A stretch of 8,316 nt of DNA, taken from positions 3,320-11,635 of the forward strand of contig JAGRKQ010000192.1 in the NCBI GenBank assembly GCA_020442235.1, given 5' to 3'. Positions 1-6,526 of the stretch are shown here, one piece after another (within the stretch, counting starts at the first letter, position 1; every line of letters begins with the position of its first letter). The position numbers and the translations under genes are program-made. Below the pieces are notes generated by a model. That model made no database searches. It saw only the letters and a list, made by a program, of their open reading frames with translations, and had not been told where the DNA came from. This stretch comes from Hyphomicrobiaceae bacterium (GTDB lineage: Bacteria > Pseudomonadota > Alphaproteobacteria > Rhizobiales > MH13).

Positions 1-839
1 CGCGAAGGAACGGCGATCACCCGTGAGCGCGCAAAGACCTCCCGGGCCGGCTGGCGACCGAGAAAGCGCACACGCCCTTCCAGTCCCATCGAGCGGGTCA
101 GGGCCTTCAGCGCATCTCCGTCGGGCCCGCTTCCGGCAATCACCAGCGTGGCGGGTGCGCCACTTTCCGATTTCAACTCGCGAAGCGATTCAAGAAGGAT
201 GTCTATTCCCTTGATTTCGCGCAGTTCTCCGACGAAGCCGATGTCGGCCATCTCCGCTTCGGGAACGCTCGTGCAGGGCTCGAATTCTCCTGGCATCAGT
301 CCGTTGGGAACCACAGCCGTGTGGCAGGAGGGTCGCCCGACCTTGGCTTCAAAGGCACGCTTTCCATAAGCGCTTTCAAAGATGAAGGCGTCGGTCAGGC
401 CCATCAGCAAACGTTCGGCACCGAGAAAGGCCATCCCAGACGGTCGGGACCAGCGATAATGCAGGCTGCCGCCATGGGGGGTGTAGACGCTTTTCGCGCC
501 GGTCCGCCGGGCCGCGAGGCGGGCATAGAGGCCGCCCTTGGCGCCGTGGCCGTGGATCACCTCGGCACCAATGGCCCTGGCGCGGGCGGCCACGGCGGAG
601 AGAGCCGACATATCCTTCGAGCCGGGCAAGCGCGGCATCGGCGTCAACAGGACGCCATGGGTCAGGGCTGCATCGAGGCGGGCGATGGTCTCTGCGGCTT
701 CTGCCCCGGTCACCGAATCGGCCACCGCGCCCGTCTTGTAGCCGCGGGCCTCAAGCTCCGCCGACAGATCGACGACATGACGGAACAGGCCGCCGATCGG
801 TGCGCGCAGCACGAAAAGAATGGTCGGGCTGTCGGTCAT
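1..839 (-). CDS. Glycosyltransferase, GT4/group 1 type (partial, 3' end beyond window)
   Basis: Likely cytoplasmic GT-B glycosyltransferase that adds a sugar from a nucleotide donor to a lipid-linked polysaccharide precursor. About 279 codons are visible, starting at an ATG (839-837) reading MTDSPTILFVLRAPIGGLFRH. This is the usual N-terminal strand plus Gly-rich loop of group 1 transferases. Further on are HGHGAKGG (around residue 95) and VYTPHGG (around 118). The donor-binding half begins near VVPNG (around 181), followed by GFVGELREIKGID and VIAGSGPDGD. The frame is still open at the edge and ends in AVPS, normally just before the E-x7-E donor-site motif, so roughly the last 90-100 residues are missing. 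Only 12 bases separate it from the stop of the upstream export gene, and I see no good Shine-Dalgarno, so cotranscription and perhaps translational coupling are likely. Donor and acceptor sugars cannot be told from sequence. Confidence 0.9.
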   Translation of the reverse strand, partial: MTDSPTILFVLRAPIGGLFRHVVDLSAELEARGYKTGAVADSVTGAEAAETIARLDAALTHGVLLTPMPRLPGSKDMSALSAVAARARAIGAEVIHGHGAKGGLYARLAARRTGAKSVYTPHGGSLHYRWSRPSGMAFLGAERLLMGLTDAFIFESAYGKRAFEAKVGRPSCHTAVVPNGLMPGEFEPCTSVPEAEMADIGFVGELREIKGIDILLESLRELKSESGAPATLVIAGSGPDGDALKALTRSMGLEGRVRFLGRQPAREVFARSRVIAVPS

Positions 840-851
840 GATCGGCGCGGA

Positions 852-1409
852 TCAGAACCAGCGTTCGCGGATGTAGATCGTGTCGCCGGGGCGAATCGGC
901 TCGGTCATCTCGACGCGGCCGGAAATGACCTCGCCATTGATCGAGCGGGTCACATCCACGGTGGAGCGCACGGCGCGGGCCGTAAAGCCGCCGGCAATCG
1001 CGATCGCCGTCTGCACGGTGGTGCCGGGCACATAGGGGAACTGGCCGGCATTGCGCACTTCGCCCATCACGAAGAAGGGGCGGTAGGTCTGCACTTCGGC
1101 GGAAACATCGGGGCTGCGCAGGAAGCCCTGGCGCAGTGCGGCTTCGATCAGGTCTTCCAGCTCGTCGGTGGTGTGACCGCGCGCCTCGATCATGCCGATG
1201 AGCGGCATGGAGATGTAACCGGACGTATCCACCGCATAGGTGTTGGTCAGGTTCGGCTGATCGAACACCGTGACGCGCAGATTGTCGCCGGAGTCGAGCC
1301 GGTAGGGTTCGAGGAGGAGGTTGTTGAATTCGGCGCTTTGCGGCCGGTATCCGGCACAGCCGGAAAGAACCGTCAGGGCGAGGCCGATAAGAGCGAGGCG
1401 GCGCAACAC
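852..1409 (-). CDS. Polysaccharide export outer-membrane lipoprotein, Wza/HfsD-like
   Basis: Predicted outer-membrane export protein that lets a polysaccharide leave the cell, working with the co-polymerase encoded divergently. I choose the GTG at 1409-1407 (185 aa). It gives a textbook lipoprotein signal: two arginines, a hydrophobic stretch and the lipobox LSGC, with the acylated cysteine at residue 18. GGAAAG lies 9 bases upstream. The frame stays open to a TTG at 1496, but that start would put about 29 polar residues before the signal peptide. After the cysteine comes a Poly_export domain (about residues 35-109, opening YRLDSGDNLRVTVF). An SLBB-type beta-grasp segment follows (about 112-155, FFVMGEVRNAGQFPY, then AIAIAGGFT). 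The protein is much shorter than E. coli Wza (about 380 aa) and lacks its C-terminal membrane-barrel helix. This short form is common in alphaproteobacterial loci. It is first in a minus-strand unit with the glycosyltransferase. Confidence 0.92.
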   Translation of the reverse strand: MLRRLALIGLALTVLSGCAGYRPQSAEFNNLLLEPYRLDSGDNLRVTVFDQPNLTNTYAVDTSGYISMPLIGMIEARGHTTDELEDLIEAALRQGFLRSPDVSAEVQTYRPFFVMGEVRNAGQFPYVPGTTVQTAIAIAGGFTARAVRSTVDVTRSINGEVISGRVEMTEPIRPGDTIYIRERWF

Positions 1410-1574
1410 GGGCAGGGGCTTTCCACTAGAAAGTTCACTGCCCCACCATTGGGAAAACTTGGTTAAGCAATCCTTATTCCCGGAACGGGACGGCAAAAGA
1501 AGGTGGCCCTTTAACCGAACACTTACCCTAACGCTTTCTAATCGGCGTCATAGGCACCAGTTGAGTTGAGCGTT
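1410..1574. promoter_or_regulatory. Divergent promoter region between export and co-polymerase genes
   Basis: This 165-base gap separates two divergently transcribed polysaccharide genes and must carry both promoters. It is visibly more AT-rich than its surroundings. It holds GGTTAAGC at 1461-1468 and the inverted related site CTTTAACCG at 1509-1517, with TTAA cores 48 bases apart. TCTAAT at 1537-1542 could be a -10 box for the plus-strand gene, with TTAACC at 1511-1516 upstream of it, although the spacing (20) is long for a classic sigma-70 promoter. The region counts as non-coding only if the export gene starts at 1409. No experimental start sites are implied. Confidence 0.55.
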
Positions 1575-3731
1575 ATGGCCACTGATTCCACCCGGCATTC
1601 CCTCGGCGGCGAAGTCGATCTCGGCAGTCTTCTCGGCAGTCTCTGGCGAGCGAAGGTCAAGATCATCCTGTTCGTGCTTCTCGTGGTTTTTGCCATGATT
1701 GCGCTGATCCGGATCATCCCGCCGGAATATACGTCCGAAGCGCGCATCCTTCTGGAGCCGCAGGAAACGCCGTTCACGAGGCCGGAGGCAGAGGGCGCCA
1801 ACGCCGCGCCGCGTGAAGTCGATGAACAGGCCGTCACCAGCCAGGTGCAGGTGATCTCCTCGCGCGATGTCGCCGAAGCCGTCATCGAAGAACTCGATCT
1901 TCTCAATGTCGCCGAACTCGACCCGGCGCGCGAAGGGCCGGGGCTGGTCGAATCGATTCTGGTCACCTTCGGGCTTGCCAACGATCCGATGGCGGTTCCG
2001 CGCGAAGAGCGCGTCTACATGGAATTTTCCGAGCGGCTTTCCGCCTACAACATCCGCGACTCACGCGTGATTGTGGTCGAGTTCACCGCGAATGATGCGC
2101 AGCTTGCCGCGCGGGTGACGAACGCCATCGTCGAGCATTACATCACGGGCCTGCGAGACGCCTCCCAGCGCAACACGCGCAGCGCCACGACCTTCCTTGA
2201 TGCGCAGATCACGGACCTGCGCACCCGTGTCGCCAGTGCCGAGGCGGATGTCGCGCGGTTCCGTGCGACGTCGGATCTTGCCGTCGGTGTCAACAACACC
2301 ACGATCAGCGCCCAGCAGCTTTCGGAACTCTCCACGCAGCTGACGCGCGCCGAAGCGGAAGTCGCCGAGGCGCAGGCCCGCGCCGAGGAAATCCGCTCCA
2401 TCCTGCGCTCCGGCGGCGGCATCGCCGTGCCGGAGGTTCTCAATTCGCCGCTGTTCCAGCGTCTGCAGGAGCAGCAGGTGACGCTTCGGGCCCGCATTGC
2501 CGAGCTTTCGGCAACGCTTCTGCCCCAGCATCCACGCATCCGCGAACTCAATGCGCAGCTTGCCGATCTCAACGCGCAAATCCGCTCCGAAGCCAACCGC
2601 ATTGCCTCCGGCTTCGAGAACGAAGCGCGGGTGGCGCGGGCACGGGCGCAGGAACTCGATACGCGTCTTGGCCAGTTGAAGGCGGAAGCTGCCCGTGTCG
2701 GCGAGGCTGAGGTGGAGCTGCGCGCCCTCGAACGCGAGGCCGCTGCCCAGCGTGAACTTCTGGAAAGCTATCTTGCCCGCTACCGCGAGGCGGCCGCACG
2801 CGAGGACGATGCCCAGCTTCCGCCCAACGCACGCAGCATCCAGCTTGCCAGCGCCAACAATGTGCCGGTTTCGCCGAAGCCCATTCCGCTGCTGGCCGCG
2901 TCCTTCATCGGTTCGCTTCTGTTGTCGATCATGATCGTTCTGTCATCGGCGATCCTGTCCGGCCGAGCGATGCGCGAGCCCTCCGGCCCGCAGGACGATG
3001 GCGGGCGCCGCGAGCCCATGGAAATGCCGCACATGGCGCCGGCCCATGCCGTTTCTGCACCGCGTCCGGCCGCGCCGCGTCTCCAGCCGGTCGCTGCACC
3101 GGCGCTGGAATGGCCTCGCGACATTGAATTCGTTGCGCTTGACGATCAGGTGGCGCTGCGCCGGCTTCTGACCTCGCTGCGCGGTCCCGAAGGGGCCGGG
3201 TCGATCGTGCTGGTGACCGATTCCGGTGGCGGGCATCGTTCTGCCGGCGTCGCGCTCGGTTTTGCCCGCGGCATGGCGGCCGCCGGTCGCTCGGTCGTCA
3301 TGGTCGACGGGCAGGGCGAGGCTTCGGCCATGCTGGCGCTCGAGGGGCCGGGACTTTCCGATCTTTGCGAGGGAACTGCCGACGTGACCACGGCGATCTC
3401 GCGCGATCCGATGTCGCGAGCGCATGTGGTGGTGCGCGGCTATGGCACGCCGGATGTCGCGGCCGCCGGCGAAATCGTTGCCGCGCTCAGCGAAAGCTAT
3501 GACTGCGTGATTTTCGTTTCCGAGGCGACGACGACCGCCATGCTGGCCCAGGGCAGCGATGTCGTCGCTCTGGCGGCGGCATCGGGGCACAATCTCACCG
3601 ATATTCGTCTTGCCGAAGTGCTCAGCGAGGCTGCGCCGCGGGTTGTCGGGGTGACGCGCGGGGGGCGCCCGCAGGGCGTGCGCGCCACCGCCGCCATGCC
3701 GCGCCGTTTCCAGGTGCCGCAGCCGGCCTGA
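1575..3731 (+). CDS. GumC/Wzz-type polysaccharide co-polymerase with degenerate BY-kinase domain
   Basis: Inner-membrane protein predicted to set chain length and couple polymerisation to export through the Wza-like partner. The ATG at 1575 (718 aa) is preferred over an in-frame TTG at 1566; GAG-type Shine-Dalgarno bases precede it. Order of parts: Wzz domain (about 12-105), first membrane helix (about 30-48), long periplasmic alanine/glutamate-rich coiled coil (about 195-410), and a proline-rich VPVSPKPIP motif leading into the second helix (about 437-463). A disordered Pro/Ala linker follows, then a cytoplasmic P-loop-like domain (about 513-695). That domain aligns by eye with BY-kinases (IVLVTDSGGGHRS, then VVMVDGQG, then GLSDLCEG). 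However, the Walker A lysine is absent (GGGHRS where GxGKS/T is expected), Walker A' has lost its second aspartate, and the C-terminus has no tyrosine cluster. It is therefore probably a pseudokinase. A strong terminator follows 21 bases after the stop. The closest named role is GumC/HfsA/ExoP. Confidence 0.92.
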   Translation: MATDSTRHSLGGEVDLGSLLGSLWRAKVKIILFVLLVVFAMIALIRIIPPEYTSEARILLEPQETPFTRPEAEGANAAPREVDEQAVTSQVQVISSRDVAEAVIEELDLLNVAELDPAREGPGLVESILVTFGLANDPMAVPREERVYMEFSERLSAYNIRDSRVIVVEFTANDAQLAARVTNAIVEHYITGLRDASQRNTRSATTFLDAQITDLRTRVASAEADVARFRATSDLAVGVNNTTISAQQLSELSTQLTRAEAEVAEAQARAEEIRSILRSGGGIAVPEVLNSPLFQRLQEQQVTLRARIAELSATLLPQHPRIRELNAQLADLNAQIRSEANRIASGFENEARVARARAQELDTRLGQLKAEAARVGEAEVELRALEREAAAQRELLESYLARYREAAAREDDAQLPPNARSIQLASANNVPVSPKPIPLLAASFIGSLLLSIMIVLSSAILSGRAMREPSGPQDDGGRREPMEMPHMAPAHAVSAPRPAAPRLQPVAAPALEWPRDIEFVALDDQVALRRLLTSLRGPEGAGSIVLVTDSGGGHRSAGVALGFARGMAAAGRSVVMVDGQGEASAMLALEGPGLSDLCEGTADVTTAISRDPMSRAHVVVRGYGTPDVAAAGEIVAALSESYDCVIFVSEATTTAMLAQGSDVVALAAASGHNLTDIRLAEVLSEAAPRVVGVTRGGRPQGVRATAAMPRRFQVPQPA

Positions 3732-3752
3732 TCGTCATGCGTGGGGGAACGG

Positions 3753-3782
3753 AAAAGGCCGGCGATTGCGCCGGCCTTTTTT
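3753..3782. terminator. Bidirectional Rho-independent terminator
   Basis: A perfect 12-base-pair stem (AAAAGGCCGGCG at 3753-3764 with CGCCGGCCTTTT at 3769-3780) closes a 4-base ATTG loop. A run of six T follows on the plus strand (3777-3782), and the A run at 3753-3756 gives a shorter T run on the minus strand. It lies between two convergent genes, 21 bases after the co-polymerase stop and 36 bases from the acyltransferase stop, so it can end transcripts from both sides. Confidence 0.93.
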
Positions 3783-3818
3783 GTGTTCAGCGATGTCGCG
3801 GAAGAACGCGTCGGTGCC

Positions 3819-5036
3819 CTATGACACCAGATTGAGAACCCGGTGTGCCAGGCGGAACAGCGGTGGGTAGGTTTTCAGCCATTCGCGGATGACGCTGCGG
3901 CTGCGCATGAGGGCGCCGACCGCCGCGCCTTTCGGCGTCAAGGCATAGAAGGTCTCGAACATGGTGCGTGCCTCGCACCATTTGCGCTTGTAGATGGCTT
4001 CACCGACCCCGAGGTCGAAGCGCTCCAGGCCGTCTTCGCACAGATCCTTGAGAACATCGGCGAGGATGATGTCGCCGGGGCTGTGGCGCATCACCTCTTC
4101 ATCGAGCGCGATGGAATTCACCGAGCAGGAATACTGCCTGTTGCCAAGACCGCCGGCAAAGGTGGCAATGATCGTGTCCCCAAGCCACAAGGCATGGAAA
4201 TCCAGAAGATTGCTGCCGTTCTCAAAGCTCTCACGGGCCAGAACGCGAAGGAAATCCGCCGCGCCCTCATCCTCGAAGGCGTTGCGGTGGTAGCCGTCCT
4301 GCATGCGGCCGGCCTTCTGCTCGAGGAAGGTCTCCACGACCTGTTCCATTTCCTCGAACGTCTCAGGGCGCTTCGTGACGAGATTGCCGAGTTCCTGAAG
4401 CTTCTTGCGCTTGTAGCGCAGCTTCTTCAGGCCGTCGCGGCCACGCTTTTCGCGCGAGAAGGCTTCAAAGTCGGCCGACAGCGGCGTCTCGAAATAGGGG
4501 GCGGTCTCCACCACCTTGTCGAAGGCGGCAAAGGGATTGTCGCGATCGGCGTGACGGTAAGGCTGATGGCCGATGTGATAAAGGTCGACGCCTTCGGTGC
4601 GGCCGGCCTGCAGCAGCGCATCCTTCAGGGTCTGGGTGTCGATCTGGGCGATGCGATCTTCAGCGACCAGCGGAAGGCAGATGTTGGCGTGCTTGCCACC
4701 AATGAAGCGCACGACCTTGCTGCCTTTGCGGCGCATCGAAGACAGGGCGAGCAGAAAGGCCGGCTGGTGCCCGATATGGCCGATCACGATGAAGGGCGAG
4801 GCACCTTCGACCGGTGCAAGGGTTTCATACCAGATGCGGGCCCAGTCATAACGCTGATAGACAGTCGTATCGGAGCGGGTCTCGAGGTCGCGCCAGACGG
4901 CCTCTGCCGCCTTGTAGTCGCACAGAACCTCGACGCGCAGATTGCTGCGTGTGTCGCAGCTTGCTGCGCTTTGCGCCGTGCCGAGCGCCGCACCGTGCGT
5001 CGCAAAAGCAGCCATATTGCGCGTGTTCATGACCAT
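3819..5036 (-). CDS. GNAT-fold acyltransferase, BcsL/CelD/HfsK-like
   Basis: Predicted cytoplasmic acyltransferase acting on polysaccharide precursors; family members are tied to cellulose, exopolysaccharide and holdfast synthesis. The chosen ATG (5036-5034) has AGGA 8 bases upstream and gives 405 aa. The open frame extends to 5273, but that extension is Arg/Pro/Cys-rich and would overlap the divergent deacetylase gene. An N-terminal half opens near LRVEVLCD (33-40), with YQRYDWARIWYE (60-71) typical of this family. The C-terminal GNAT domain (Acetyltransf_6 type, about 190-350) has a basic helix DGLKKLRYKRKKLQ (201-214), EQKAGRM (239-245) and the signature FDLGVGEAIYKRKW (340-353). No signal peptide or membrane helix is evident. 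It is transcribed divergently from the deacetylase, and the two may have opposing or complementary effects on N-acyl sugars. The acyl donor and target sugar are unknown. Similarity to HfsK is by architecture and context, not alignment. Confidence 0.85.
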   Translation of the reverse strand: MVMNTRNMAAFATHGAALGTAQSAASCDTRSNLRVEVLCDYKAAEAVWRDLETRSDTTVYQRYDWARIWYETLAPVEGASPFIVIGHIGHQPAFLLALSSMRRKGSKVVRFIGGKHANICLPLVAEDRIAQIDTQTLKDALLQAGRTEGVDLYHIGHQPYRHADRDNPFAAFDKVVETAPYFETPLSADFEAFSREKRGRDGLKKLRYKRKKLQELGNLVTKRPETFEEMEQVVETFLEQKAGRMQDGYHRNAFEDEGAADFLRVLARESFENGSNLLDFHALWLGDTIIATFAGGLGNRQYSCSVNSIALDEEVMRHSPGDIILADVLKDLCEDGLERFDLGVGEAIYKRKWCEARTMFETFYALTPKGAAVGALMRSRSVIREWLKTYPPLFRLAHRVLNLVS

Positions 5037-5172
5037 CCCGCCAATCCTGTAGTTGCGGGCAGACTGCGTGAAGAGTCTCAAGAAAGCGTTCGCAATCTCG
5101 GTTAAGCTGACTGTAAGCCCCCGCATGCGACACCAATTGGCGAACATCGTTAAAGCCGGTTCCGGGGGTGGC
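5037..5172. promoter_or_regulatory. Divergent promoter region between acyltransferase and deacetylase
   Basis: This 136-base gap should hold promoters for both flanking genes. It contains CGGTTAAGC at 5099-5107 and a related CGTTAAAGC at 5148-5156, with TTAA cores again 48 bases apart but in direct orientation here. The minus-strand ribosome site (AGGA) and the plus-strand one (GGGGG at 5164-5168) lie at its two edges. I cannot assign a convincing -35/-10 pair. Open frames cross the gap on both strands, but both lack family-like sequence there. Confidence 0.5.
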
Positions 5173-6219
5173 ATGCGCACACGTCTTTTCCGCACAGCGC
5201 TCGATACATTGCATCTTTTCCGCCTCGACAGGCTGGGTGCCTCGCTGGCGCAGGGCGCGGGCGTGATCTTCACGTTGCATTGCGTGCGTCCCGCAGCGCC
5301 GGCCGGTTTTCATCCCAACGGGCTTTTGGAAGTCACGCCGGAATTTCTGAGGACCGCGATCCGGGCGACGCGCGCATCGGGCTGCACCATCGTCACGATG
5401 GACGAGGCCGTCGCGCGGCTTCAATCGGGGCGCAGCGACGAGCGTTTCGCTGTCTTCACCCTGGATGACGGCTATCGGGACAATCTCGTTCACGCCCTGC
5501 CGGTGTTCGAGGAAGAAGACTGTCCGTTCCTCATCTATGTGCCGAGCGATTTTCCGACCGGAGCGGGCGAATTGTGGTGGCTGGCGCTGGAACGGATCAT
5601 TGCCGGGCACAGATCGGTGCGTTTTGACCTCGGGGCGGGCGAGGAATCGTTTGCCTGCGCGAATGATGCGGAAAAGGAACAGGCGTTCAACACGATCTAT
5701 GCGCATCTTCGGGCGATTGACGAAGATGCGCAGCGCGCTGCGATCCACCGCATGGCCGAACAGCACGGCTTCGATCTTGCCGCACTGTGCGCCGAAGAGA
5801 TCATGGACGTTGCGGAACTGAAGACCATCGCCGCGCATCCGCTGTGCACCATCGGCGCGCATACGGTGACGCATCGGGCGATTGCCAAGCTGTCACCGGA
5901 GGCCGCGCTTGTCGAGATGAGGACGGGGGCCGACTGGCTGGCGGAAACGCTGGGCGGCAGGCCGAAGCATTTTTCCTTTCCCTATGGCGATCCCGGATCG
6001 GCGGCCGCGCGCGATTTTCCCCTGGCGCGGGAGGCGGGCTTTGTCAGCGCCGTCACGACCCGCAAGGGCATGCTCTTTCCCGAGCACAGGGATCACCTGC
6101 ATGCCCTGCCGCGCGTTTCGCTCAACGGTCATTATCAGGATCAGCGCTATCTCGACCTGTTCCTCTCCGGCGTGCCGTTCCTCATTGCCGCGAAAGGCCG
6201 GAAGCTTCAGGTCGCCTGA
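5173..6219 (+). CDS. Polysaccharide deacetylase, NodB family (carbohydrate esterase 4)
   Basis: Predicted metal-dependent deacetylase removing N- or O-acetyl groups from a polysaccharide or its precursor. The ATG at 5173 (348 aa) follows GGGGG by 4 bases. An upstream ATG at 5125 and a frame open from 5053 are less likely because of weak ribosome sites and the need for promoter space. Motif 1 is TLDDGYRDN (96-104; usual form TFDDG), supplying catalytic Asp98 and metal ligand Asp99. Motif 2 is HTVTH (His230, His234). Motif 3 is FSFPYGDPGSA (267-277), and LHALPRV (309-315) may be the last motif. A GELWWLALERI insertion (132-142) separates motifs 1 and 2, as in a common alphaproteobacterial subfamily. 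There is no clear signal peptide, so it may act in the cytoplasm, like HfsH in Caulobacter holdfast synthesis. Its 3' end overlaps the convergent DUF2842 gene by 13 bases. Confidence 0.93.
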   Translation: MRTRLFRTALDTLHLFRLDRLGASLAQGAGVIFTLHCVRPAAPAGFHPNGLLEVTPEFLRTAIRATRASGCTIVTMDEAVARLQSGRSDERFAVFTLDDGYRDNLVHALPVFEEEDCPFLIYVPSDFPTGAGELWWLALERIIAGHRSVRFDLGAGEESFACANDAEKEQAFNTIYAHLRAIDEDAQRAAIHRMAEQHGFDLAALCAEEIMDVAELKTIAAHPLCTIGAHTVTHRAIAKLSPEAALVEMRTGADWLAETLGGRPKHFSFPYGDPGSAAARDFPLAREAGFVSAVTTRKGMLFPEHRDHLHALPRVSLNGHYQDQRYLDLFLSGVPFLIAAKGRKLQVA

Positions 6220-6425
6220 GGCGGATCGGGCCGCATCATCCATTTGATGACGGGCATGGCCGGGAAGGCCCAGAGGCATCCGGCAACCATGTAATAGATC
6301 AGGTGCTGCCATTCCGGCCGGCCGGGCAGGATGGCGATCGCCACCAGCATCGACACGAAGGCGTAGACGATCACGAACAGGACGAGGCCGGCCGTTCCGA
6401 TCATCTTGCGCGTTCTTTGCCGCAT
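6207..6425 (-). CDS. DUF2842 small membrane protein
   Basis: A 72-residue protein of unknown function that resembles the alphaproteobacterial DUF2842 family. It begins MRQRTRKMIGT, a basic N-terminus, then has a hydrophobic helix (about 9-31, LVLFVIVYAFVSMLVAIAIL). A short polar turn (PGRPEWQH) is followed by a second helix (about 38-58) ending PVIKWMMRPD. Two inner-membrane segments are likely. The ATG at 6425 has GGGAGAGG just upstream; in-frame codons further upstream look unlike the family. It is divergent from ctaA (101-base gap), a pairing that may reflect shared regulation, but no role in heme or oxidase assembly can be claimed from sequence alone. Confidence 0.85.
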   Translation of the reverse strand: MRQRTRKMIGTAGLVLFVIVYAFVSMLVAIAILPGRPEWQHLIYYMVAGCLWAFPAMPVIKWMMRPDPPQAT

Positions 6426-6526
6426 GATTGCCTCTCCCATCAAGCCGTTGACCTTGCCGATTGCCGACTGCCCATCTATGTCGCTTCTGGCCTTGGAGCA
6501 AGCACAGCGGGATAGGGCGGATCGGC
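6426..6526. promoter_or_regulatory. Divergent region between DUF2842 gene and ctaA
   Basis: This 101-base gap should carry promoters for both genes. TTGACC at 6448-6453 resembles a -35 element, and ATCTAT at 6474-6479 is -10-like on the plus strand, but their 20-base spacing is too long for confidence. No operator or hairpin stands out. Confidence 0.3.

Noticed and set aside
840..853. Near-palindrome GATCGGCGCGGATC between the export and glycosyltransferase genes
   Set aside because: It has central mismatches and overlaps the stop codon, and GATC-rich, GC-rich near-palindromes are expected by chance here. There is no T run and no operator-like partner.
321..1466. 381-codon open frame on the plus strand antisense to the glycosyltransferase and export genes
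   Set aside because: Its translation is Gly/Ala/His/Arg-rich with no family resemblance, and it runs across two well-supported genes on the other strand. It is a high-GC shadow frame.
1509..1534. Possible full CtrA site (TTAA at 1511 followed by TTAC at 1523)
   Set aside because: The gap is 8 bases rather than 7 and the second half is TTAC, not TTAA. Only the half-site resemblance is kept as a finding.
3843..5105. 420-codon open frame on the plus strand antisense to the acyltransferase
   Set aside because: It mirrors a clear GNAT-family gene, has low-complexity Ala/Gly/Arg/Leu composition and no recognisable motif. Length alone is not evidence at this GC content.
5037..5273. N-terminal extension of the acyltransferase to 484 residues
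   Set aside because: The extra 79 residues are Arg/Pro/Cys-rich, would overlap the deacetylase coding start and remove the promoter region. The ATG at 5036 has a good AGGA site.
4846..5874. 342-codon minus-strand frame over the deacetylase, and a similar 365-codon one over ctaA (6476-7573)
   Set aside because: Both are antisense to genes with complete family motifs and read as Arg/His/Gln-rich shadow sequence.
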